Origin: Homalodisca vitripennis
Lineage: Eukaryota > Arthropoda > Insecta > Hemiptera > Cicadellidae
Direction of reading: 5' to 3'
Assembly (NCBI RefSeq): GCF_021130785.1
Contig: NC_060212.1
Location: forward strand, 149,031,001-149,095,000
DNA: 64,000 bases
Made by a program: the position numbers and the translations under genes. Position 1 is the stretch's first letter. Each line of letters begins with the position of its first letter. Below the pieces are notes generated by a model that was given only the letters and a program-made list of their open reading frames with translations, searched no databases and was not told where the DNA came from. Of this stretch, positions 30,570 to 40,889 are shown one piece after another.

Positions 30570-32000
30570 TATATTCTTCAAAGTATTGAATAACCACTAC
30601 TTGTAAATAAATTAAAGGGAAACTTAATTTCGCAACAAACAAGTACAATTATGCAAATGTTAACTATATTTTAATTTGGGAAGACATTGCTTATATGATA
30701 CTGGTTTAGCACAAGGTTTGAGTTAAGTTAGTTAGAATTTACATTAGTTATGACGTTCTTATATTACTTTTAATCTCATTAAATATAAAGAAACTGATGA
30801 AATTGAGACTTTTAGAAAGTAGTAAGTTTTTTAGTCCTACGTAAGTATGTATATTTTTTCATCGAGACAATACATAAAACTCAATCATGGAACTAGAAAT
30901 ATTTTAGACCAAGAATAGATTACATGGGCTGGAGTTAGACGCCTTATGATATAAAGTTTTTTTTTACGATTTCATAATATTGTCTCCATCGGGGCAAAAG
31001 GCAACCTCACCTGGATAAACTTATATCCATGCTACCGTAAGTGAAATTAAACGGCCGGAACTTAAAAGGCCTTTCCCCTAAGTTAGCTATACGTAATTGT
31101 ATTTATTTTCTTAGCCGCGAAAATACATTTAATTAAACTATGGTATTGAAAATATAATCATTAAATACAAAAATGCTCCTAATACGTTGAATTATAAAAG
31201 AATTCGTCACAATTTAGCTTAGTCTTTGATGTTTTAAATCTCTTGTGTAGCATGTATCCATTAAGATACATTATTAAGACTGTGGCTAATCTATTTGTAG
31301 GACACACTCACTGCTCTAAACTGCCACGTAAAGAGTTATAATAGCTAGCACTATTACTACTTAACTATGAACATAAGTTTCCTAACTAAGAGCACTACGG
31401 ACTTAGGTATAAAATATAATTGTCTTCTCTCAAGAATTAGTTCTACAAACTGTTTCCTCCGAAATCACGTTTGTTGATTTATTTACTAGTATAAAACATT
31501 TATTGTTTTCTGATTTAGTAAAAAGACTTTTCTTCTATTATTTGCAACAATGAGGCTACAGATCACAAGGTTACGTATGAGAACAGGAGACAAAGTGAGA
31601 CCACCATGTTTGCGGACGTTACTGATAAAAAGATCAAAACATCTCAAAAACATCATTAGACCCTTATGAAACCACAATATTGCATTGTCTTTGTTTTATT
31701 TTTATATATTAATCTAAAGCTGTTAGTTTTTTTTCAGAGACTTGCTCAATTTGTGAAATAGTTATTTTTATTTACTTAGTGGAATTTATTATACATTTAC
31801 CAAACCTTTAAATTCAATATTGGCTTCAGACACAAACTTGTTTTGAAACGAGGCAATTTTAAGTCAGGTTACAGCTTTTCATCTACATAGCATCACACGA
31901 TAAACGTTATTGGCTTTCGGATTTATTTTATTCTATAAATGCAGTGGAGTGAGGAGGAATATAGAAAGCAGTATTAAATTAAAAAAGATAATTTTCATAA
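30570..32000 (+). repeat. Old segmental duplication A, copy 1
   Basis: Collinear with 51600-52880 on the same strand. Shared blocks in order include GTATTGA.TAACCACTA, ACAACAAACAAG, AGCACTA-type runs, the segment around TATAAAATATAAT.GTCT, AGTTCTACAAAC, CAATGAGGCT.CAGATCACAAGG, and finally CATCTA.ATAGCATCACA. Identity is about 70-75 percent with many indels. No frame is preserved between the copies, so the duplicated DNA is probably noncoding or an old large transposon. Confidence 0.75.
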
Positions 32001-33190
32001 AGATAAAATGTCATTAGACACAGCTAAGCTATAACTAATTTAAATATTTGATTTTATTTAGTAATAGATACACAACTGCTCTTTTTGTGTTTCATTTTAA
32101 TTATCATGTGGCCGCTAGTATACAAGTTAAAATTTATAAATGTTTAACTGGAATGTCGGAGTACTAATACACCATTACAGTCTATTTTTGGAAGTGTACA
32201 TATTGCAGTAATTCCAAAGAAACTGTCATTAAACAATAAATACGTGCTATACATTAGATTTTTAATGATTTACAAATAACATATTTAGAGAACAAAAATG
32301 TTTTTGAAAAATAAAATATACATTGATAATAATTCCATGGAAGCTGTTTTTCTATGGAGTTTTTGGTTTTACTATGACTGCAGTATTTATTTTTCACCTT
32401 CCCATTATTAAGTAAGTGAATAATCTTGAGATTTTAATATGCCAGCATAAAATGCAATGAAAAAATATTTATATTTTATTCATGTGATACTCTTAGATAG
32501 TAGTGCAAAATGTCACTTTATTAATAGACATTTTATGTTTTAATAAAATTTTGAACTGTGATTCCCTTTAAATCTTAGAGCAAAGATGTCTTTAGCTCTT
32601 GTAGTCAATATGTTATACTATAGATATATGATAAAAGAATACGCCATATACATGTCGCGTGACAGCCTATGATAAAATTAGTATGTAAATTAATTCAGCT
32701 ACATGAAAAAAAATTAAAATTAAGTATTATTCTATTAAGTTTTCAAAATTTGTTCATCCAGCAATTTTTTAAATCCTGATATGATTTTTATTTTTTTATT
32801 CTCACCAAAGCACACAAAATTAAAATGCACTGTCGCCGAACTTGGTGTTTCATGTGCGGGAATGAATTCTCTTGCAGAAGTAAAGATCTATCTATAAGTT
32901 AGGTATTTCTTGAGAAATTACGCACAGAGACAGCTAGGTCTACTATCAAACACCTACGACCACTAGAAGGTGGTGTTGGTCGTCGAATACAGACATATTG
33001 TGACCTGTATTCTGAAGTTCAGTTTTACTGATTAGTGTTGTGTTAATTTTTTTTTATTAAGTGCATTTTAGATTTAGTGAAGTTGACGCAACATGGTGGT
33101 TGTGATTCCCGACTTACGCGTGTTACAACGTTCCAGTATGATTTGTTTATTTTAATATAGTTTGTAATTATGTGTTAGGTTAGTTATTAC
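32001..33190. other. No feature seen
   Basis: AT-rich; nothing recognised apart from a GC-richer patch at about 32820-33010. Confidence 0.35.
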
Positions 33191-33226
33191 CTGAAGAATA
33201 GATCAGATTGCAGATCTCTAAATGTA
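33191..33226 (+). ncRNA. Hammerhead-like motif, retroelement 3' end relic
   Basis: CTGAAGA, a helix-II-like AGATC/GATCT hairpin, then CTAAATGTA where CGAAACGTA would be expected. The following bases (ACTGAACAATGGCAAATG) resemble 3' ends of retroelements I have seen with this motif. The lost G of GAAA means it is a decayed copy. Confidence 0.4.
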
Positions 33227-34719
33227 GTGTTGCTGTTTTTTTGTATCACTGAACAATGGCAAATGTCCGGAAAATCTTGTTTCCTTCATTATCCTATGAT
33301 TTTCACCTTTTTAATTCTTTATTGGATTATAGAAATAAATATACTCAATTAATAATGCATTATAAATGTGAACTAGTAACTTGAACTTAGATACCAGTGA
33401 TAACTAGCCATTCCTTCCATAGAACTAAAAGAATTTTATAATACAGAAGGAATAGTTACATAAGTTACCTCTATTCAATTGTTTTACAGTTTCTAGCTCT
33501 TATTTAAAGTTGGTGGTATTTAGTGCATAGCGAATATCCTTCAAGATAAATAAAACGAAACGTTATTTATTATCTTTTATAGTGATATAATATTATATTA
33601 CTTAGTTTGAACATAATCTATAGATAACATCATATGAGCAATTGTATGAGAATCCTGTTATTATGAACATATGTTTAAATACGCTTGTTAGTCAATTATT
33701 AAAACTTAAATCATTTCTTCAATCTGACCAAAGAGTACCATTAAGACCCTAAGAACATGCTATTTGTGTCATCTGATTGTGCAACCGAGCAAAAACTGTT
33801 AGGTTTCTTGATTAGTAGTTTTCCTTCTTAAAAGAAATGGGTACTTAATTTATAAAAAAATGATAAGCTAATACTTTCACATGAATTTACATTACTTTCT
33901 TACTGTATAAAACATATCTGAGAAGGCATCTATGTCGTTGATACATAGTTGGCGATATTATCTCTGATACACTATCTCTGTTAAAAAATTTAAAACAATT
34001 ATTTAAGATTTTTATTGACGAAGAATTGTATAAGCCTCCATTTAGATAAGTGAATAATACAGATTTTTTCATCCTCTAGTGGTTTTTAAATATTCTTTGA
34101 CAAACTTCCTCTTTATGTAATATATTGTAAAACAAATATATTAAATTTCGTAACTACTTTGTTCTATGGAATCAAATATAATGGATTCGTGAGTTATGAA
34201 CGGCCGTTATAATGGAAATTATAGCGCACCAAGCTGGCGAATTAAATTATTTAAGATATTTATAAGATAATCTATTGTACTAAACTGTAACTTGTTTCAG
34301 CGCTCCTATCGCTAGATTGTAGAGATAGAGAGACTCTTGTGGGGCTTAAATATAATCGATATCTTGAAAACCGATTAAAATACGTAAAGGTATTCAAATA
34401 CAATATGTTAATACAATTTTATATGCATTGCAGAAAACTGTTTGATTTTTCTATACGATTATAAATAACCTATAGTTAGCATTTATTTAAGTTTGGAGAT
34501 CTACCATGTTAAAATAAAATGGGTTATCAAGTTGAGAAAACTTAGCGAAGATCTTTATAAATTCAGCCTGTGATACACCTTGTTTGGACTATTTTTTACA
34601 ATTCTTTTGCTAAAAATTTCTACAAGCCACGTTGAATAACATAATCTAACGAAAAATATGCTCTTATCCATCATACAATAACCCTAAACAATACATATAA
34701 TAATATTATGAAGGTTTAT
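33227..34719. other. No feature seen
   Basis: AT-rich; open frames such as 33887-34072 look random. Confidence 0.4.
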
Positions 34720-34747
34720 CTATATATATATATATATATATATATAA
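34720..34747. repeat. (TA)n microsatellite
   Basis: TA tract immediately 5' of the second tRNA-like element. A second TA tract lies at 34883-34900 on its other side. Confidence 0.93.
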
Positions 34748-34759
34748 TTTCAATAAACA

Positions 34760-34868
34760 TTGAATCGCAAAAAGTACTTGCTCCGCCGGGAGTCGAACCC
34801 GGAATCTCTCACTTGCCGGGTGAATGTGCTACCATTACACCACAGAGCGCTTACTTTTTCCGATTCAA
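34760..34868 (-). mobile_element. Palindrome-ended tRNA-like element, copy 2
   Basis: Inverted copy of 30389-30497, the same length (109 bases), with TTGAATCGC at one end and CCGATTCAA at the other. It differs from copy 1 by only a few substitutions and two compensating one-base indels. TA microsatellites flank both sides. Confidence 0.8.
34779..34849 (-). tRNA. tRNA-like sequence, copy 2, formal anticodon GGC
   Basis: Same cloverleaf as at 30408-30478, but with a standard 7-base D loop (one A fewer) and a 5-base variable region AGATT (one T more). It is closer to a canonical tRNA fold than copy 1, and boxes A and B are intact. It keeps C at position 33 and the mismatched first acceptor pair. 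A T5 run follows on the minus strand (34769-34773). Confidence 0.6.
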
Positions 34869-34900
34869 TTATTTTGTATTTGTATATATATATATATATA

Positions 34901-35446
34901 GGTAATCACAAAAATATTAATATGGTTTCACCTGAAATAATTTACCGTAAAACTTTATTTTGATACAAGGACTTGTTAAATTATATTAATAACATTCCGC
35001 TACTAACTAATTGTGATATAAAACACATCTAGAAGCAATCAATCCTTTAGATGAATGAATTATCAAACAGGCCAGTAACTATATTTGATTTTATTCAGAA
35101 AATTAGTAAATTTATAAGTATAATAATATGTTAAATATATTCGTGTAGAAAAACGTTGCATTATTATACTCCTTAATTTTTCTTAGTTAAAAAAGAGCAA
35201 TATATCACAAACTAATATTGGTAATTAATTGGTAAAGCCTATTTAAATATATATTTTATCGACGGATTCCGATAACATTAATATACATTTCTCTGGTGAC
35301 ATAATTGCGTTAATGATAAATTATAGTTGTAGAGAAAAATAATCAAAGGCATACAAATATAACGACGACAGCTAAATATTCATCACATTTTGATTGGCAA
35401 TACTGAATTTGCCATTCCTATAACAATGAAGTAGTATTATACTGAG
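34901..35446. other. No feature seen
   Basis: AT-rich sequence; nothing recognised. Confidence 0.4.
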
Positions 35447-35482
35447 TACTGTTAGATAAATAGTATATGTTATCTAACAGTA
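35447..35482. repeat. Perfect 13-bp inverted repeat
   Basis: TACTGTTAGATAA, a ten-base loop, then TTATCTAACAGTA. A clean hairpin with no identified function. Confidence 0.88.
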
Positions 35483-35599
35483 ATTACTGAAAATAACTAA
35501 GAGTAGAGTATATATGACACTTAAAGAACATGTAGTAAAAGTACAAAGTCGGTAAAGTTGTCAAGAAGGTGAAGTCTATTGGCTGTAATCTCTCGGGCT

Positions 35600-35738
35600 G
35601 TTATCAAGTCATGGTGACCTTTGTTTCTCCATCTCCCCCCAAACCACCCGCTCTATCCACCCCCTCGCTGACTAACTGCTCCCCGGAGTACAATATCCGG
35701 CGGAGGTGTCGAAGTCTTTTGTCTCCACAAATGGACAA
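35600..35738 (-). repeat. Dispersed GC-richer repeat, copy 2
   Basis: Inverted partner of 8101-8235. It reads GTTATCAAGTCATGGTGACC, CCCCCTCGCTGACTAACTGC, TCCCCGGAGTACAATATCC and TCTCCACAAATGGACAA on the plus strand. Open frames across it on both strands are explained by the repeat. Confidence 0.8.
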
Positions 35739-36323
35739 TCTGAACTGTACTTTTCTTCTTTATCTGTACAAATTTTATTTGTTTTTTCATAGACTAACTT
35801 CATTACCAAACAGGTTATTATTTTATATACAGTATTTTTTTTTTCAAATAATTGTTTTCGTGCAGTTTTAAATGCATGTCCTGGTAATATATTTTTCCCA
35901 CAACAATTAGAATACTTAGGATGATAAATCATGACACCCTCATTCAGTACACTGAAGATACATTTATAATAATATATTAATAAAATTAGTTTTTTATCGA
36001 AAAGACAGAAAAAAATAAATTGGTAAACTTTTACTTTCATTTGCAAGTCTTAGGAAATATAAAGTTAGCAGAGCGTGATCAGTAGTATAATGGAGGTACA
36101 TAAGATACAGTATTCAACTATCCAATTTTTGCTACACATTTCCTTCGTCGGGGAAACAATAGAAACCTAAAGCAATACAAATAACTTAAACCGGATAAAA
36201 TGTCAATTGATATCAGTATACACTCTGACATATTTTCTTCTTGAATATTTTCTTTTGTACCTGTGATATATATATCTGAAACTTTCACTTTTCAACTTCA
36301 GGATCCAAAACACTGTTTTTAGC

Positions 36324-37427
36324 TTAAGGGGAGATGTACGCCCATAAGCCCGTAATGTTAAACATATGCTAATATATAACCCATTATCTCAGAAAGTATC
36401 AGAGTTATAAAATTGAAATTTTTACCCTACAATAAAAATAGTATTCTAAAGACACCCTACTAATTTCATTGAATTCCATTAACTGTTAGGCATTAATTTT
36501 ATATTTTAAATATTTGTAAATTTTTTTGCTTATAATTTTGGATTACTATTTTAAAAATAATTTGGTATTGTTGAGCTAGAAGTCTAAATCTAGTAGAGGT
36601 TGTGTAAACAGACATCCTTAATAACCTGTAAAAAATTTGAAATGAATTGGCCTTCTACTTTCTGAGATAATGGGACTTTTGTGTTAAAAAAATAGATTTT
36701 CGGGAAATCGCGAAAACATGATAAACATATATTTACTTACATTTCAAAACATTCCAGCTTCGTAATTCTGACTCTTTTCCTTCTCAGCATCGAGGAGTTT
36801 CTTCCTGATCATCCTGGTCCTTTTTCTGGCTAGCTTTGTCTTCTCTTCACATGCTATATCTGATTTTATCATCCGATCTCGATCAATTTCACTAAGGCAT
36901 TTTGCACAATTTTTTGCCAATTTTGACTCCAAGCCCTTTTAATACTGCTAATCTCCCCTGATTGCCCTCATTAAAAGTAATAACTGCATCATATGTGCCT
37001 AACTTTAGAGTTTGTAATCCTACATAGTTATTTTTTGGCACTCTGGACCAGAGAACAGAATTGAAGCTTTCGTTAATATTTTGAGTGCGGCCGTGCAGAC
37101 ATTTCTCTAACAACTCAGTTTTTGCCAGGTCCCTGAATATAGGTTTTATCAGATCAATTATGGGCTGGTCCAGTGAATTTTTATGTTCATATGTTTAGCA
37201 TCCCGAATGGCTTGCTTATACCTACACCATGATATGTCGCAAAGCTGATGCTATGGGTTGTCGTCCGTGGACGCTTTATGCAAGAAAAATTGCCAAGAAA
37301 AAATATTATTTTTATATTATTTAGGATCCGTATATGCATGTATTATATATCATTTTAATCAGAACACACTAAACAATACAAAAAAAAAATAAAAATTTTT
37401 AATTTTTGGGCGTACATCTCCCCTTAA
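36324..37427 (-). mobile_element. TTAA-ended DNA transposon with perfect 21-bp inverted ends
   Basis: The left end TTAAGGGGAGATGTACGCCC(A) and the right end are exact reverse complements over 21 bases, bounding 1104 bp. TTAA at both tips fits a TTAA target duplication (Kolobok or piggyBac type), leaving a 17-base TIR that starts GGGGA. Longer flanking direct repeats of Mutator type were not seen. The interior holds a minus-strand transposase remnant. The perfect TIR contrasts with the badly broken coding part. Confidence 0.85.
36744..37295 (-). pseudogene. Mutator/Kolobok-like transposase C-terminal remnant
   Basis: Readable in order on the minus strand: FFLHKASTDDNP with a TAG in it, SWCRYKQAIRDAKH, a frameshift, HKNSLDQPIIDLIKP, then CLHGRTQNINESFNSVLWSR, GLQTLKLGTYDAVITFNEGN, another frameshift near 36925, and a basic tail (KLARKRTRMIRKKL). 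The STDE.P.H, SWC.Y, CLHG.TQN.NES.N and F..GN blocks are the signature of a transposase family common in invertebrate genomes, annotated as Mutator-like and, with TTAA sites, as Kolobok. Only the last part of the protein is left. The family naming is from memory and less certain than the transposase call. Confidence 0.75.
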
Positions 37428-38122
37428 CTCTAAAATGGATTAGGAGATATATCTGATGTATCTGAGTGACTATAACTAACTTATCTGGGTAGTGTTTATA
37501 ATGTGATACAAAAATTATATTTTATAAGTATTCCAGTTTTTCTATTGAGTAAGATTGACCAATGTTTGGATCTTACCCCACGACGCACGTAGAAGTATTC
37601 ACGAATTTCCAGCGCAGCGAGGATATTTATATACTAGATTTTTTTAAAGGTGGGTATTTTGTATAACTTTTTGTAGTAAATCACATCTTCAGCCCACTAC
37701 TTTAACTGCTCTTGCAGTAGTAACAAGATATTGTACTATGTAGATAGTATCAGAATCTGACCTAGAGAATAGAAGTGTTAGAATAAAATTTTAAATTTTG
37801 AAATATTGTTGCAATAACTTACTATTATAAATAATTTCCTTGTTTTTACCACAATAAGGCTACAATATACTAAATGAATGAATGCCGTAACTTTATTCGG
37901 TGTATCTAGCTACTTCAGTCACAGAAATTAGAAGTCTTTTACTATATAATGATATTGTATACAAATTATTGTTACTAGGAGACCACGTAAAATTTGTTTA
38001 TAGTCCAATTGCAGGCATTATTATCTACGAAGTGTATGAGCTGGAAACCTTTCTTATAAAGTGCTAAAATGGGATGAGTAGCGTGATCACAATATTTCAC
38101 CAGTCACAGAAGTTATTGAAAG
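37428..38122. other. No feature seen
   Basis: AT-rich flank; nothing recognised. Confidence 0.4.
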
Positions 38123-38735
38123 CTAAGGACTCGATCCAAAATCCTTATATTGCTTAAAACCAACTCTTAAACTTTCTGTGAACTTCTCAACAAAGATGTT
38201 GTGGATATTTGCATGAAATTCATTTTGTGTAAAGTGCTCTTGTTGTTCTTTAAGTGCTCTAACTAAGCCTCTGTTCAATTCTTCATCTTTAGGGTTACTT
38301 ACTACTGGTATGAAATTTTTACTAGCAATAATTGTGAATATTCCTGAATTGTACACATTTTCCAACTACAATTTATTTGTTACCTCAGAAATGCACGAGT
38401 GCCATTCACAATAAGTTACAATTGACGTACAATAATCTATTGGCGTATGCATGTAATAAATATAAAATTTGCGGAGATCATCTGCTTTCGACATACCTGC
38501 TATTTTAGAAATAAATGTGAGGATACTGTAAACAGGTATATGTATTTGTCTAATTATTTTAGGAATTATCTTAAATGTATTCATGAACTGTAGCAATTCT
38601 AGATTTTTTCATTACCGTACTTTTTGCCTGTTTTAATTGCTTGATATCTTTCTACATTGATTCTCCTTAACATAATTATAGCACATAGTGGAACATATTC
38701 ACGAGCATTAATAAACATAATTAAATCTACTATAA
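38123..38735 (-). pseudogene. Broken protein-coding relic of unknown family
   Basis: Two open pieces (38366-38596 and 38123-38365) are in the same frame, separated only by a TAG at 38366-38368. An upstream piece containing FINAREYVPLCAIIMLRRIN (about 38610-38735) joins them through a one-base shift in an A6 run near 38617. The composite is about 200 codons with well-mixed composition, for example KADDLRKFYIYYMHTPIDYC and the NPKDEELNRGLVRALKEQQE segment, which look protein-like rather than random. I do not recognise the family. It may be a transposon, a host gene fragment or an endogenous viral piece; nothing here decides. Confidence 0.45.
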
Positions 38736-39347
38736 TGTGAAACGTATCAAACCACTATCCTCCATCGCAATACCACATAACGACCCAGATCAATAACGTG
38801 CAGGACCACTATGTATAGTGCAACACTACAAATAACACGCAATTGACATAACAGATCAATGGCAACTAAAATGTTCTACACTGTCCACGGTGTGTGATCA
38901 TTACATCAAATTCAATAGACACTGAAACATGCCTCAGCCTGTTCTATTTTAAGCTGTGAGTTTTTACTATCGACTTTATTTTTTTTATTATTTATCCTAT
39001 ATTCCAAATTAATGTGTTATATTATGTTTAATATTCCATATCATAACAGTAACTTTTAAAATTGATGGACAATGACCTTCTACAGTAGGGGAAACCGTGG
39101 TTAGAAGGGTTTCATATTCAGAACCGCTTACATGTCTTCTTTCTGTCTACTAATCCAGAATTTTCCTTTTCAAGACAAGATTTTTTATCAAAAATCTAAG
39201 ATTTTTAGATTTTTTTTATTTAGATTTTTTTGGAATCTCGATAAACGTTTGGACTAGCCAATATTTCACGAAGATTATTGTGGCTATTTTTATTTTCTGT
39301 GCGTTTTCTTTTATCTTCCGCTACAGTGTTCTTTACCGTCTTATCTG
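38736..39347. other. No feature seen
   Basis: No supported feature. CAGTAGGGGAAACC near 39084 follows a TA and could be one end of the adjacent pogo-like element, but no matching inverted end was found. Confidence 0.3.
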
Positions 39348-40140
39348 TTATGAAAGCGTAAGATCTGTTTTTTTCTTCCTCTTTAGTTCCTTTATGAAGT
39401 TTTGCATTTTGGAATGGTTGGACTTGTTCCCAAGTTTGCAGTGCTCTTGGGCTTCAGTTTGAGGTTGGCCAACAAGTTCTGGATAGGTCAATCTGTCCCT
39501 AATCTGACCTAACATTAGCGTCTGTAAATTTTCAGGACTATGAGGGAAATGCCAGTTACACTCAATCCCGAACAGACGTTGGACGGAGTCAAGGCCAAAG
39601 GGGCACTTTTCCCAACTTGTCCACAATATCATAAATGGTCATTGTTCTCCTACTTGTAGCTACCCAGGACTATCAGGCTGAGTTGAAGTGCTTATTCATT
39701 ATACCAAAAACGTACTGATGTCGGGGATAAAGTTTATGATTGCAGTGGGGTGGAAAAGTTAACAGAGTGACTCCATTTTTGCAATAATTTAACACATCTT
39801 CCAATAGGTGCAAATCATGACTAACAACAGCAAACTGTGTTGTTCCTTCGAACACCACACAAAAGATGTGCATAGAAATGTTTTGCAGATTTATACAAGT
39901 TTTCTTTACCGTTCACTCCGACATATTTGCGTCTCCATTACGCCTAATCGCCCCGTCACGAGGAAAATTCCCACAGTCATGATAGTGTACTCACTGAAAC
40001 AATAAAAAGGGTGGAATTGCATTACCTGCATACACCGCAAATGCTCCAATAACAACTCTATGGCTCTCTCTCCAGATTTAAGACTGCCGATCTACCTGAA
40101 GCCTTTAGAAACTACCAGGCTTGTGCACGGTTGTTTAATA
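39348..40140 (-). pseudogene. pogo/Tigger-type (DDE_1) transposase remnant
   Basis: Minus-strand pieces in order: VVIGAFAVYAGNAIPPFLLF, then a VHYHDC segment with a stop before it, a basic stretch, the piece at 39673-39873 containing LEDVLNYCKNGVTLLTFPPH and CNHKLYPRHQYVFG..NKHFNSA, then MTIYDIVDKLGKVPL in another frame and a GIECNWHFPHSPENL segment. These match the DDE_1 domain order (GN.IPP, L.YC....I.LL.FPPH..H.LQPLD..V....K, M.IYDI). The second catalytic Asp, normally in LDNH, is replaced: the copy reads VVSHD. Multiple stops and frameshifts add to that, so it is inactive. The N-terminal DNA-binding domain is not readable. Confidence 0.78.
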
Positions 40141-40688
40141 GTCATTTTCGTTGACATTCCATAAGTCTCCAGGCCTTTTTAACTTTAAAAGATTATACAA
40201 TAAAGTTAAGTTTTTAAAAAAATACTAACGTTTGTTTTATTTAATTTAGTATCCCGGAGAAACTATCTGTTTGTGGGGACCTAATTAACAAAGACTTGTT
40301 CCGTTTAAGAAAACTTGCAAACCTGGAAAAAATAGCTTTATTCAAGATAAAAACAAACGTACTTAAAATTTATCACAACTAATACCATAAAACGCTCTAA
40401 AATATTAACTTTACAAACTTAGAGCAATTAAAACTTTAATTTTTAACATGGTCATGGTCATGGATGGTTGGTTTTAGAACGTATAGGGGTTGTTGGTACA
40501 TGGTACCAACGTGTTCCCTCATTCATTTTTTCACTTTCACGTCTACAATCTTGTGTTCAAAAGAAAAAACAAGTTATACATTTATAACAAGTTATAACAA
40601 TTATAAATTTTAAGTACGTTTATATTTATAGCTTACCGTTATAGCTTATGTAGTTTTAAAGTAATAATTAAACGTTTTTGCTCAAAAC
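40141..40688. other. No gene; short palindrome
   Basis: GTTGGTAC-ATG-GTACCAAC lies at about 40491-40509. No other feature was recognised. Confidence 0.4.
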
Positions 40689-40889
40689 TCAAGATGCGTA
40701 GCCTCCTTCCCACACAACTGTCATTGTGGAACTGATGAGGTTTGTGGTGGGAGGTATGGGGGAAATGACAAAACCAGTCTGGTACGCCTTGATATCTTGG
40801 TTCCCTCGTACGCTTGGTCGCACAGGCAGGGTACCAACATGCGCCTTTACACCAGTCTCCATAATATAAATTTTGTTTATTATGTGCAA
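40689..40889 (-). CDS. Short GC-rich open frame, unknown
   Basis: 66 codons to a TGA. From the second ATG (about 40862) the frame is about 57 codons with GC-rich third positions in an AT-rich region, an unusual composition for chance. The peptide (METGVKAHVGTLPVRPSVRG and so on, ending VVWEGGYAS) has no motif I know. It might be a host exon, a transposon exon or an old insertion. Confidence 0.3.
   Translation of the reverse strand: MHIINKIYIMETGVKAHVGTLPVRPSVRGNQDIKAYQTGFVISPIPPTTNLISSTMTVVWEGGYAS

Noticed and set aside
34708..34963. Open frames containing APPGVEPG- and RRESNPESLTCR-like peptides (also 30349-30648)
   Set aside because: They are translations of the tRNA-like element, not protein genes.
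35569..36046. Open frames on both strands as genes
   Set aside because: They overlap the dispersed 139-bp repeat, and their remaining parts have random AT-rich composition.
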